The notes under the pieces: generated by a model
The model's database searches: none
What the model saw: only the letters and a program-made list of their open reading frames with translations
What the model was told of the DNA's origin: nothing
Shown: in pieces, positions 1 through 5,770 of the stretch
Layout: each line of letters begins with the position of its first letter
How positions within the stretch are numbered: position 1 is the stretch's first letter
Program-made: the position numbers and the translations under genes
From: Clostridiales bacterium
Lineage (GTDB): Bacteria > Bacillota > Clostridia > Oscillospirales > Ruminococcaceae
Direction of reading: 5' to 3'
Length of the DNA stretch: 10,049 nt
NCBI GenBank assembly: GCA_029007575.1
Contig: JAQXIB010000267.1
Location: 1-10,049 of the forward strand

Positions 1-1
1 G

Positions 2-127
2 ATTTCGATTTCAGAATGAAATCGAAATACAAAGTGCAAGGCTTTTTACAAAAGCAATCAAAAAGCCTTGCACTTTGTCAATTCAAAAACAACGGCAAAA
101 TACTTTGCTATCGTTGTTTTTGAATTG
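2..127. repeat. Three abutting perfect inverted repeats (hairpin cluster)
   Basis: Three inverted repeats sit end to end with no bases between them. Hairpin 1 pairs 2-12 with 18-28 (11 bp, 5-nt loop), and its arm is itself a doubled GATTTC. Hairpin 2 pairs 29-47 with 60-78 (19 bp, 12-nt loop). Hairpin 3 pairs 79-94 with 112-127 (16 bp), then continues after a 3-nt bulge with GCAAA (95-99) against TTTGC (104-108). All outer stems are perfect Watson-Crick, with no wobble or mismatch to indicate which strand is transcribed. The arms differ in sequence from one hairpin to the next. No T-run follows any stem on either strand, so they do not look like standard terminators. They lie downstream of the lipoprotein terminator. 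No coding frame is evident. Their function is unknown; a structured RNA, a cruciform-forming DNA site or the edge of a small mobile or repetitive element are all possible. Confidence 0.85.
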
Positions 128-143
128 TTCAGTGAGCATTATG

Positions 144-177
144 TAATAAAACGGCCTGCCCAATAATTGGCAAGCCG
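144..177 (-). terminator. Rho-independent terminator of the lipoprotein gene
   Basis: Read on the minus strand this begins 14 bases after the lipoprotein stop codon. A 9-bp stem, CGGCTTGCC (177-169) against GGCAGGCCG (160-152), encloses an 8-nt loop and is followed by TTTTATTA. One stem pair is a U-G wobble in minus-strand RNA, while the plus strand would carry an A-C mismatch there. That supports action on minus-strand transcripts. Confidence 0.85.
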
Positions 178-191
178 AAGTTTGTTGTATT

Positions 192-917
192 TTAAGAAAA
201 TGTAAGGGATTTGACACAATCTTTTGCAATGGACGAAATATCATTTTGCACATTTGTAAACGTAAGCGTCAAGGTACCGTTTTTACCGTCAATCAGATAT
301 TGCTCCTGCTTCATAGATATGCCGCTTGCGGTTAAGCTATATACCACATGATATGCATTATAACCATTTATCGTGGTTTTTTCAAAGGCAGTAATATTTA
401 GATCCTCAAACAAAGTTTTATAAGTGCTTTCAAACATTTCTTTGGTATAAGCGGAAAAATTAGCATCTTTATCTGTTTTGACAATACTAATATTATCCGA
501 TACCTCCGGATAATTATTCGGCACTAACATAGAAACACCGGATTGATTCATTGTTTTCCATCCATCCGGTATTTTCATCGTAAATCCGTCGCCCTGAAAA
601 ACATTTTTTGCTGCTTCTGTTGTGGAGGAAGCTAATGGTTTTGAAGCAACTGCACCAGATTTGCTTGAAGTGATGGCAGATGATTTACTGCTTACGCTTG
701 ATATTTTCTTACTGTCGGTGTTTGTCGAAGCAGTAGAACTATCCGCTACAACTTCTGTCTGACTTTCTGATTCATGGTCAGCAGAAGAAATCAGTTCTGT
801 TACTTCTGAGCTTTGATCTGTTATAGAACCGGTACTGATATTTTTACCATTATCCCCGCAAGACGCAATGATAAAAGCCATCAATCCCACCAACAACAAT
901 AACGCTGTCTTTTTCAT
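192..917 (-). CDS. Secreted lipoprotein with Ser/Thr-rich linker and PsbP/DcrB-like C-terminal domain
   Basis: This is a 241-residue predicted lipoprotein. Residues 1-20 form a lipoprotein signal peptide: basic MKK, a hydrophobic stretch, then lipobox I-A-S-C with Cys20 as the likely lipidated residue, followed by GDNGKN. Residues about 27-100 are a low-complexity linker very rich in Ser, Thr and Ala, as expected for a flexible extracellular spacer. Residues about 107-241 look like one compact alpha/beta domain that opens with GDGFTMKIPDGW. Openings of this kind are seen in PsbP-like/DcrB-like (DUF1795-type) domains of Firmicutes lipoproteins; I infer this by eye and the exact family is uncertain. 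It should sit on the outer face of the membrane. The start is supported by GGAAGGAAG about 9 bases upstream. Terminators on both sides suggest a single-gene transcript, although the 38 bp upstream show no clear promoter, so read-through from the carboxyltransferase operon is possible. Ligand and partner are unknown. Confidence 0.9.
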   Translation of the reverse strand: MKKTALLLLVGLMAFIIASCGDNGKNISTGSITDQSSEVTELISSADHESESQTEVVADSSTASTNTDSKKISSVSSKSSAITSSKSGAVASKPLASSTTEAAKNVFQGDGFTMKIPDGWKTMNQSGVSMLVPNNYPEVSDNISIVKTDKDANFSAYTKEMFESTYKTLFEDLNITAFEKTTINGYNAYHVVYSLTASGISMKQEQYLIDGKNGTLTLTFTNVQNDISSIAKDCVKSLTFS

Positions 918-955
918 TTTAGAATACTTCCTTCCCTAATTTTCTATTTATTTTT

Positions 956-987
956 AAAAACACTGCCGCTCATAACGACAGTGTTTT
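956..987 (-). terminator. Rho-independent terminator of the carboxyltransferase operon
   Basis: It begins 5 bases after the stop codon of the 5S/OadA-like gene on the minus strand. The 8-bp stem core CACTGTCG (983-976) against CGGCAGTG (968-961) has a 7-nt loop. Flanking AAAA/TTTT pairs lengthen the stem and it ends in five T. One core pair is U-G in minus-strand RNA but A-C on the other strand, so it fits minus-strand termination. The following gene is the lipoprotein. Confidence 0.85.
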
Positions 988-992
988 CACAT

Positions 993-2390
993 TTAAACCG
1001 GATGTACCTTGCTTTGCTTATCTACATGATCCGCGTCAATACCCAGTTCTTTATTTCTTCGATTTTCAAAGAATTTCGTTGCCACCTGTCCGAACTGCGC
1101 ATAGCTCAAAACATCCTCATCCTGCTCAGTCCATTCTGCACATTCCTTTTTCAAGGTTTCCAGTTCCGGCTTGAGCAAGTCAGCAGGACGGCAATCGATC
1201 GGCTCTTCATCCCCGATAATCTTCTTGCGGAATTCCGGATCGACCGGCACCGGCGTTTTGCCGTATTCGCCGCGGAGCAATCCTTTAAATTCTTTGGTAA
1301 CCATTTTATAGCGCTCGCCCATAATGACGTTAAACACTGCCTGTGTGCCGACGATCTGAGAGGACGGAGTAACTAACGGCGGATAGCCTGCGTCTTTACG
1401 AACATTCGGCACTTCCATTAACACTTCGTCCAGTTTATCTTCTTTTCCTGCCTGCTTCAATTGCGATACCAAATTGGACAGCATACCGCCCGGCACCTGG
1501 TACAGCAACGTATTGGCATCTACACCCAGCATTTTCGGATTCAGCAATCCGTTTGCCAGATATTTTTCACGCAGTGCGGCGAAATGTTTCCGCACGACAT
1601 TCAATTGTTTCAAATCCAAACCGGTATCCATCTCGGTGCCCTGAAATGCCGCCACCATCGACTCGGTTGCCGGATGTGACGTCCCCATCGCAAGTGGAGA
1701 CATTGCGGTATCGATAATATCAGCTCCTGCTTCTACCGCCTTCATCAAAACCATGGAAGCCAAGCCGGAAGTATAATGGGTATGAACCTGTACCGGAACC
1801 TTAACTGCTGCTTTGATTTCTTTCACCAATTCATAGGTATTATAAGGTGTCAGCAAGCCTGCCATATCCTTGATACAAATGGAATCCGCGCCGGCATCTT
1901 CGAGCTGTTTTGCATAATTAACAAAATACTCATTATTATGCACCGGACTAGTAGTATACGAAATAGCCGCCTGCAAATGCGCTTTCTCTTTTTTCGTTGC
2001 CTTAATTGCGGTTTCCAAATTCCGGATATCATTTAAAGCGTCAAAAATACGCAATATATCAATACCGTTTGCCACGCTCTTCTGTACAAAGTATTCCACC
2101 ACATCATCCGCATAGTGACGATATCCCAGCATGTTCTGGCCACGGAATAACATCTGCAATTTGGTATTCGGCATTTCTCTGCGAATCACCCGCAGTCTTT
2201 CCCAAGGATCTTCATCCAAAAAGCGCAGACAAGCGTCAAAAGTAGCGCCGCCCCATACCTCGGCGGAATAATATCCGACCTTATCCATTTCTGCGAGAAT
2301 CGGCAGCATTTCATCTAATGTCATACGTGTGGCGATCAAAGACTGATGAGCATCACGCAACACTGTTTCGGTAATTTTTACCTTTGCCAT
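993..2390 (-). CDS. Biotin-dependent pyruvate/oxaloacetate carboxyltransferase subunit (5S/OadA-like, no biotin domain)
   Basis: This 465-residue protein matches the carboxyltransferase subunit shared by OadA, PycB and the transcarboxylase 5S subunit. It catalyses carboxyl transfer between carboxybiotin and pyruvate (oxaloacetate in reverse) in the cytoplasm. Residues 1 to about 300 are the HMGL-like TIM barrel: TETVLRDAHQS (7-17) contains the metal ligand Asp13, CIKDMAG (172-178) contains Lys174, the lysine expected to be carbamylated, and VHTHYTSG (202-209) supplies metal ligands His203 and His205. These assignments follow the known 5S/OadA active site. Residues from about 305 form the conserved PYC/OADA domain (LLYQVPGGMLSNL). 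The protein ends near residue 465 without the biotinyl domain found in some OadA proteins, which agrees with a separate carrier gene 88 bp upstream. An AGGG motif 8 bases before the ATG is a modest ribosome binding site. It is the last gene of its operon. Whether the physiological product is oxaloacetate or pyruvate cannot be read from sequence. Confidence 0.95.
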   Translation of the reverse strand: MAKVKITETVLRDAHQSLIATRMTLDEMLPILAEMDKVGYYSAEVWGGATFDACLRFLDEDPWERLRVIRREMPNTKLQMLFRGQNMLGYRHYADDVVEYFVQKSVANGIDILRIFDALNDIRNLETAIKATKKEKAHLQAAISYTTSPVHNNEYFVNYAKQLEDAGADSICIKDMAGLLTPYNTYELVKEIKAAVKVPVQVHTHYTSGLASMVLMKAVEAGADIIDTAMSPLAMGTSHPATESMVAAFQGTEMDTGLDLKQLNVVRKHFAALREKYLANGLLNPKMLGVDANTLLYQVPGGMLSNLVSQLKQAGKEDKLDEVLMEVPNVRKDAGYPPLVTPSSQIVGTQAVFNVIMGERYKMVTKEFKGLLRGEYGKTPVPVDPEFRKKIIGDEEPIDCRPADLLKPELETLKKECAEWTEQDEDVLSYAQFGQVATKFFENRRNKELGIDADHVDKQSKVHPV

Positions 2391-2478
2391 GATAACAACC
2401 CTGCATTTCTGTAAAAAAGTTATTCAGAAACACAATTCCTTTCTCCAAGTATTTCTTTCCGAACAACGAAGGCCGGCA
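2391..2478 (-). other. 88-bp spacer between biotin carrier and 5S/OadA-like gene, with small hairpin
   Basis: This is the largest gap inside the carboxyltransferase operon. A weak stem pairs TTTCTG (2406-2411) with CAGAAA (2425-2430) just upstream of the AGGG ribosome binding site of the next gene. No OadG-like or OadB-like gene fits here, and no promoter or terminator is clear. Confidence 0.4.
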
Positions 2479-2862
2479 TTACTGAATGGTCATCAGCAAA
2501 TCATTAGACTCTACGGTATCGCCTTTTTTGACAGCGATAGAACCAACCGTACCGTCACAAGCGGCAACAATGTCATTTTCCATCTTCATGGCCTCTAAGA
2601 TCATGACGACTTGACCTTCTTTTACAGCATCTCCGACCGCAACATTCACATTCACGATTGTACCGGGCATCGGAGACACGACTTTGGTGCCTGCCGTAGC
2701 AGCAACCGGTTTCGCAGCAGGTTTGGCAGCCGGTGCGCTCGGCGCAGCAGCAGGTTTCGCTGCCGGAGCAGGAGCGGCAACCGGTGCAGAAGCAGAAGCA
2801 CCGACTTCTTCGACCGCTACATCATAGGAATTCCCGTTTACGGTTATATTAAATCTTCTCAT
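2479..2862 (-). CDS. Biotin carboxyl carrier protein (1.3S-like)
   Basis: This 127-residue biotin carrier shuttles a carboxyl group between the two carboxyltransferase active sites. Residues 1-20 (MRRFNITVNG onward) form the conserved N-terminal strand segment seen in OadA/1.3S-type carriers. Residues about 21-58 are a flexible Ala/Pro/Lys linker. Residues about 59-127 are the biotinyl/lipoyl domain, with the EAMKMEN motif at 90-96 and Lys93 as the biotinylation site. The start is moved from an upstream in-frame ATG at 2877 to 2862: the upstream ATG overlaps the GGAGG Shine-Dalgarno sequence (2871-2875), which lies 8 bases before the ATG at 2862. The product also then begins with the family's usual MRRF-type N terminus. 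It lies between the 12S-like and 5S-like genes, 42 bp after the 12S-like stop. A separate biotin ligase must modify it; none is encoded here. Confidence 0.95.
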   Translation of the reverse strand: MRRFNITVNGNSYDVAVEEVGASASAPVAAPAPAAKPAAAPSAPAAKPAAKPVAATAGTKVVSPMPGTIVNVNVAVGDAVKEGQVVMILEAMKMENDIVAACDGTVGSIAVKKGDTVESNDLLMTIQ

Positions 2863-2870
2863 TTTGTTAG

Positions 2871-2875
2871 CCTCC
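2871..2875 (-). promoter_or_regulatory. Shine-Dalgarno site deciding the biotin carrier start
   Basis: GGAGG on the minus strand directly overlaps an in-frame ATG (2877-2875), which therefore cannot be its target. The next in-frame ATG, at 2862-2860, is 8 bases downstream of GGAGG, an ideal distance. Confidence 0.85.
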
Positions 2876-2904
2876 ATTATTTTTATTTTATCATATCATG
2901 CCCA

Positions 2905-4335
2905 TTACAGCGGCATATTTCCATGTTTTTTCGGCATCTTGCTGACGCGTTTGCCGCTGAGCATATCCAATGCTCCAATTAAATACGCACGGGTTTGATC
3001 CGGCTCGAAAATCTGATCAATGTAACCGTTTTTCGCCGCTTCCAACGGAGAAGCCAAGGTATCTTTATATTCCTCTACCAATTGCTCCCGACCGTTTTTG
3101 TCTACACCGGCGAGCTTCTCATGCCACAAAATTTCGACTGCCGCTTCCGGAGCCATAGCGGAAATCATAGCGGAAGGCCATGCCATTACCATATCGGCAT
3201 TGGCGCCTTTCCCCGCCAAAGCAATATAGGCAGAACCGACCGCATCTCCGGTAATCAGTGCAATTTTCGGACAAGTTGCCTCCGCATAAGCATGAGCGAG
3301 CTTTGCGCTTTCCCGAATGCTTCCTGCAAGCTCTGCTTTCGAGGACGGTACAAATCCGTCTGTATCCACCAAGGTCACCACCGGAATAGAGAACGCATCA
3401 CAGGTTCTAACAAAACGGGCAAGCTTTGCACTGTCATCGGCAGTCAGCTTTTTCCCTTTTGTTCCCGCAAAGCCAACGGTGCTGCCTGCTAAAGTTCCGA
3501 GCGCGGTGAATACACCTTTCCCGAACTCTTTCTGAAGCACAATCACGCTGGAGGCATCTGCAATGGCTTTAACTGCCTGACAGACACAAACTTCTTTTGC
3601 CATATATTGCAGCAAAGTATCAGCGCCGGCAACATCTTCCTCATATTCAAACTGCGGAACCATCGATAGATTATTGATCGGCAGCAAGGACAGCAAGGTT
3701 CTGGTCTGTGCCAACGCATCTTGATCATCCTTGCACACCAAATGAGCCACTCCGCATTTTTCCGCAAAAGCAGCGGTTCCTGCGCCCTCCGTAGCCTCTC
3801 TGTTTGCTTTCGCTACAAAAGGAGCGGTCATAAACAGTTCCGCGCTTTCAGACATTACCACAAAATCAGCGCCGCAGGCAAGCATCGCACTGACTCCGGC
3901 ACAGGTTCCCAATACCACTGCAACCTGAGGAACAACACCCGAAAGATTATTGGACAACGCAAGCATATCGCCATAACCGGCCAGTGCATCAAAACCTTCG
4001 TTTAATCTTGCACCTTTCGAATCGTAAATTGCTACGACCGGCGCACCGGTTTTGGAAGCCATTTCGTATACCTTTTTAATTTTTTCCGCATGAACGCGTC
4101 CGACAGCGCCGCCATCCACCGAATTATCCTGCGCAAAAGCATAAACAGGATTGCCGTCTACATATCCGTATCCGGTAATGACTCCGCAGGGAACATCGTT
4201 TGCCATTGCAAACGCATCCATTTCCACAAAAGTATCCGGATCGAAAAGAGCGGTTAAGCGCTTTTTAGCATCATTGTCAGAACTTGCTTTCACATTAAAA
4301 TCCGCAAGCTGCTGTCTCTTGCTCTCCAGGCTCAT
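2905..4335 (-). CDS. Acyl-CoA carboxyltransferase (12S/MmdA-like, compact)
   Basis: This 476-residue protein belongs to the carboxyl transferase family of propionyl-CoA carboxylase beta, MmdA and transcarboxylase 12S. It is expected to move carboxyl groups between biotin and an acyl-CoA, probably propionyl/methylmalonyl-CoA, but the CoA substrate is not fixed by sequence. The N-terminal half carries SKGARLNEGFDALAGYG (106-122) and the oxyanion-hole region GTCAGVSAMLACGADF (143-158). The C-terminal half carries DTDGFVP (324-330), AYAEATCPKIALITG (349-363), GSAYIALAGK (367-376) and AMAPEAAVEIL (393-403). It ends with the family signature PKKHGNMPL. It is shorter than typical 12S/PccB proteins (about 500-520 residues), mainly through a reduced N-terminal region, and has Asp-Thr-Asp-Gly-Phe where relatives usually have Asp-Val-Pro-Gly-Phe. 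The start at 4335 is chosen over an in-frame ATG at 4365 because GGAGG lies 8 bases before it. It is the first gene of the operon, behind a strong promoter. Confidence 0.93.
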   Translation of the reverse strand: MSLESKRQQLADFNVKASSDNDAKKRLTALFDPDTFVEMDAFAMANDVPCGVITGYGYVDGNPVYAFAQDNSVDGGAVGRVHAEKIKKVYEMASKTGAPVVAIYDSKGARLNEGFDALAGYGDMLALSNNLSGVVPQVAVVLGTCAGVSAMLACGADFVVMSESAELFMTAPFVAKANREATEGAGTAAFAEKCGVAHLVCKDDQDALAQTRTLLSLLPINNLSMVPQFEYEEDVAGADTLLQYMAKEVCVCQAVKAIADASSVIVLQKEFGKGVFTALGTLAGSTVGFAGTKGKKLTADDSAKLARFVRTCDAFSIPVVTLVDTDGFVPSSKAELAGSIRESAKLAHAYAEATCPKIALITGDAVGSAYIALAGKGANADMVMAWPSAMISAMAPEAAVEILWHEKLAGVDKNGREQLVEEYKDTLASPLEAAKNGYIDQIFEPDQTRAYLIGALDMLSGKRVSKMPKKHGNMPL

Positions 4336-4392
4336 TGTTATTCCTCCATTTTTATTTATGATCATTCCATCAAAAGATTATCGAAATTGTTT

Positions 4393-4433
4393 CAGACACC
4401 GATAGCTTGATTTTCCTTTCTATTATGTGTCTG
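4393..4433 (-). promoter_or_regulatory. Leader hairpin upstream of the 12S-like gene
   Basis: A 7-bp perfect stem pairs CAGACAC with GTGTCTG (4427-4433 with 4393-4399). Inside it a further 4-bp pairing joins 4420-4423 with 4402-4405. No T-run follows, so it is not a terminator. It lies in the predicted 5' untranslated region and could affect translation or RNA stability. I recognise no riboswitch class in it. Confidence 0.35.
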
Positions 4434-4472
4434 CAAAGTCTCGGTAATCCGTCATATATTTATCTGGCTCAT
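4423..4472 (-). other. Two overlapping mini open frames in the operon leader (possible leader peptides)
   Basis: The first frame, ATG at 4472 to TGA at 4452, encodes MSQINI and has GGAG 8 bases upstream (4484-4481), a plausible ribosome binding site just after the predicted transcription start. The second, ATG at 4455 to TAA at 4423, encodes MTDYRDFADT and overlaps the stop of the first as ATGA, a geometry typical of coupled translation. Both end before a leader hairpin or within its left arm. They may be regulatory upstream frames or chance; I cannot tell from one sequence. Confidence 0.25.
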
Positions 4473-4501
4473 AAAAAATACTCCAGATTAAACCATAATA
4501 T

Positions 4502-4530
4502 ATTATACACTATCGTTAATTAAATAACAA
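4502..4530 (-). promoter_or_regulatory. Sigma-A promoter of the carboxyltransferase operon
   Basis: On the minus strand, TTGTTA (4530-4525, 4 of 6 matches to TTGACA) is separated by exactly 17 bases from a perfect TATAAT (4507-4502). The predicted transcription start is near 4495, leaving a leader of roughly 160 nt before the 12S-like start codon. The promoter lies in a 206-bp gap, directly after the last gene of the upstream cluster. Confidence 0.85.
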
Positions 4531-4541
4531 GGCGCAAAACG

Positions 4542-4916
4542 CTACATTCTACATTTTTTACAAGTTTTTAAAAAATCACCGACCGAATTTACATAATTTG
4601 ATTCATCACTGATGAAATGCCATTTCTTTAACAAATCGGTATCCAGCTTATCCGAAAAATAAAGCTCGGAAAGACCGCAGTCATCCATCCATGCCATGCC
4701 GGAACGAATCAGTCCGTCCAGCAATTCTTCCTCCTGATATTCCGCATATGTAACCGTCACTTTGCCCGCCGCATTTTCAAAAACGGCATAACCGATCTGA
4801 CGATTCTGCTCATATGCGACATAAACAAATGCTTCCGGCGTCTTAACGCCTAGCTTTGTCAGCAGCTCCGATTTTTCCGTTCCGTCTGGTAAACGCTTCA
4901 TTTCCAACATATACAT
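4542..4916 (-). CDS. Hypothetical protein with GNAT-like features
   Basis: I do not recognise this 124-residue protein as a named family. VYVAYEQNRQIGYAVFE (31-47) resembles the central strand pair of GNAT acetyltransferases. ELLDGLIRSGMAWMDDCGLSELYF (64-87) followed by LLKKWHF (95-101) resembles the helix, the strand and the 'xxGF' segment near the end of that fold. The classical acetyl-CoA loop (Q/RxxGxG/A) is not visible, so it may be a degenerate or non-catalytic relative. The C terminus carries Cys-Lys-Lys-Cys, a CxxC pair. It begins 17 bp after the rluB-like stop, with AAAGGAA just upstream. A second in-frame ATG at 4910 would give better spacing, so the true start may be two codons later. 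It is the last gene of the upstream cluster and no convincing terminator follows. Confidence 0.8.
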   Translation of the reverse strand: MYMLEMKRLPDGTEKSELLTKLGVKTPEAFVYVAYEQNRQIGYAVFENAAGKVTVTYAEYQEEELLDGLIRSGMAWMDDCGLSELYFSDKLDTDLLKKWHFISDESNYVNSVGDFLKTCKKCRM

Positions 4917-4933
4917 TCGTTCCTTTGTTTTAA

Positions 4934-5689
4934 TTATTCCGCTTCCGCGCGTTCCTGCTTGTCCGCCTTAACTATGGCGTTGCGAATCGCTTTCAATTCT
5001 TCCTTTGTCAGTTCCCGATAGGCTCCCGGCTTCAGCATACCGAGCTTGATCGGACCGATGGCAGTCCGTTTGAGACGCGCAACCTCCAAACCGACCGCCT
5101 CGCACATCTTGCGAATCTGTCGGTTTCTGCCTTCCCGTATCACCATCTCCATCACAACCCGATTCGGTTCTTTGGTGAGAACCCGCACCTCCGCCGGCGC
5201 AGTGCGGCGTCCGTCGATGACCACGCCCTCCGACAATTTTACGAGCTGTTCGTCATTGATATCCGGACGCACCGTAACACGATAGGTTTTGGACACATGG
5301 CGGCTGGGATGCATTAAATCATTTGCAAAATTGCCGTCATCGGTAAACAGCAACAATCCTTCTGAATTTACATCCAAACGTCCGACCGGAAACACCCGCG
5401 CGTCTAGATCGGCAATTAAATCCGCAACACATCGTCTTCCCTTTTCGTCCGACATTGTGGTAACATATCCGCGCGGTTTATGCAGCATAATATAAGCATA
5501 CTGCTTTTTTCGGTTGATATAAAGATGCTCCCCCGAAACGGTAATATTATCTTTCGGTAAAGCCTTATCTCCTAAAGAAACCAGTCTTCCGTTTACCTTC
5601 ACCTGCTTGTTGGCGATCAATTCCTCCGCTTTTCTCCGGGAACAATAACCGCTGTCCGCAATTAACTTTTGTATTCTGATCTTTTCCAT
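4934..5689 (-). CDS. rluB: 23S rRNA pseudouridine synthase, RluB/RsuA family
   Basis: This 251-residue enzyme isomerises a specific uridine in ribosomal RNA, by family most likely the RluB target in the 23S peptidyl-transferase region. Residues 1 to about 55 form an S4 RNA-binding domain (RIQKLIADSGYCSRRKAEELI). The catalytic domain follows, with HKPRGYVTTMSD (70-81), the catalytic motif GRLDVNSEGLLLFTDDG (103-119, catalytic Asp106) and EGRNRQIRKM near residue 186. Length and motif order are typical. In Bacillus and many Clostridia rluB also lies near scpAB and a dac gene, which supports RluB over other family members. An AAAGGA motif lies 11 bases before the ATG. The gap to the upstream carboxypeptidase gene is 81 bp with no clear terminator. 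The tail after about residue 232 is charged and probably disordered. Confidence 0.95.
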   Translation of the reverse strand: MEKIRIQKLIADSGYCSRRKAEELIANKQVKVNGRLVSLGDKALPKDNITVSGEHLYINRKKQYAYIMLHKPRGYVTTMSDEKGRRCVADLIADLDARVFPVGRLDVNSEGLLLFTDDGNFANDLMHPSRHVSKTYRVTVRPDINDEQLVKLSEGVVIDGRRTAPAEVRVLTKEPNRVVMEMVIREGRNRQIRKMCEAVGLEVARLKRTAIGPIKLGMLKPGAYRELTKEELKAIRNAIVKADKQERAEAE

Positions 5690-5770
5690 TCTTTTTTCAT
5701 TCCTTTATGTTATCGTCAATCTTCGGAAGACTATTTTTCCATTGCATAAAAATACACAGTAGATCCATTA

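Noticed and set aside
2..127. CRISPR array or simple terminator cluster
   Set aside because: The hairpins do not share a repeat sequence and have no spacers, and none is followed by a T-run on either strand.
981..1376. Plus-strand open frame opposite the 5S/OadA-like gene (131 codons)
   Set aside because: It is antisense to a strongly conserved enzyme, its protein has no recognisable features, and it looks like a codon-bias shadow.
2611..2982. Plus-strand open frame rich in Arg/Ser opposite the biotin carrier
   Set aside because: Its low-complexity composition is simply the complement of the Ala/Pro/Lys linker of the carrier.
4336..4365. In-frame upstream ATG at 4365 for the 12S-like gene
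   Set aside because: The GGAGG at the correct distance serves the ATG at 4335. The extra ten residues include the Shine-Dalgarno itself and are unlike family N termini.
4393..4500. T-box or metabolite riboswitch in the carboxyltransferase leader
   Set aside because: I see no T-box motif, no terminator/antiterminator pair and no recognisable riboswitch core. Only a single short hairpin is visible.
5715..5740. Palindrome TCTTCGGAAGA followed by a T-rich stretch on the plus strand
   Set aside because: The stem is only about 4 bp and no plus-strand gene precedes it, so it is not a credible terminator.
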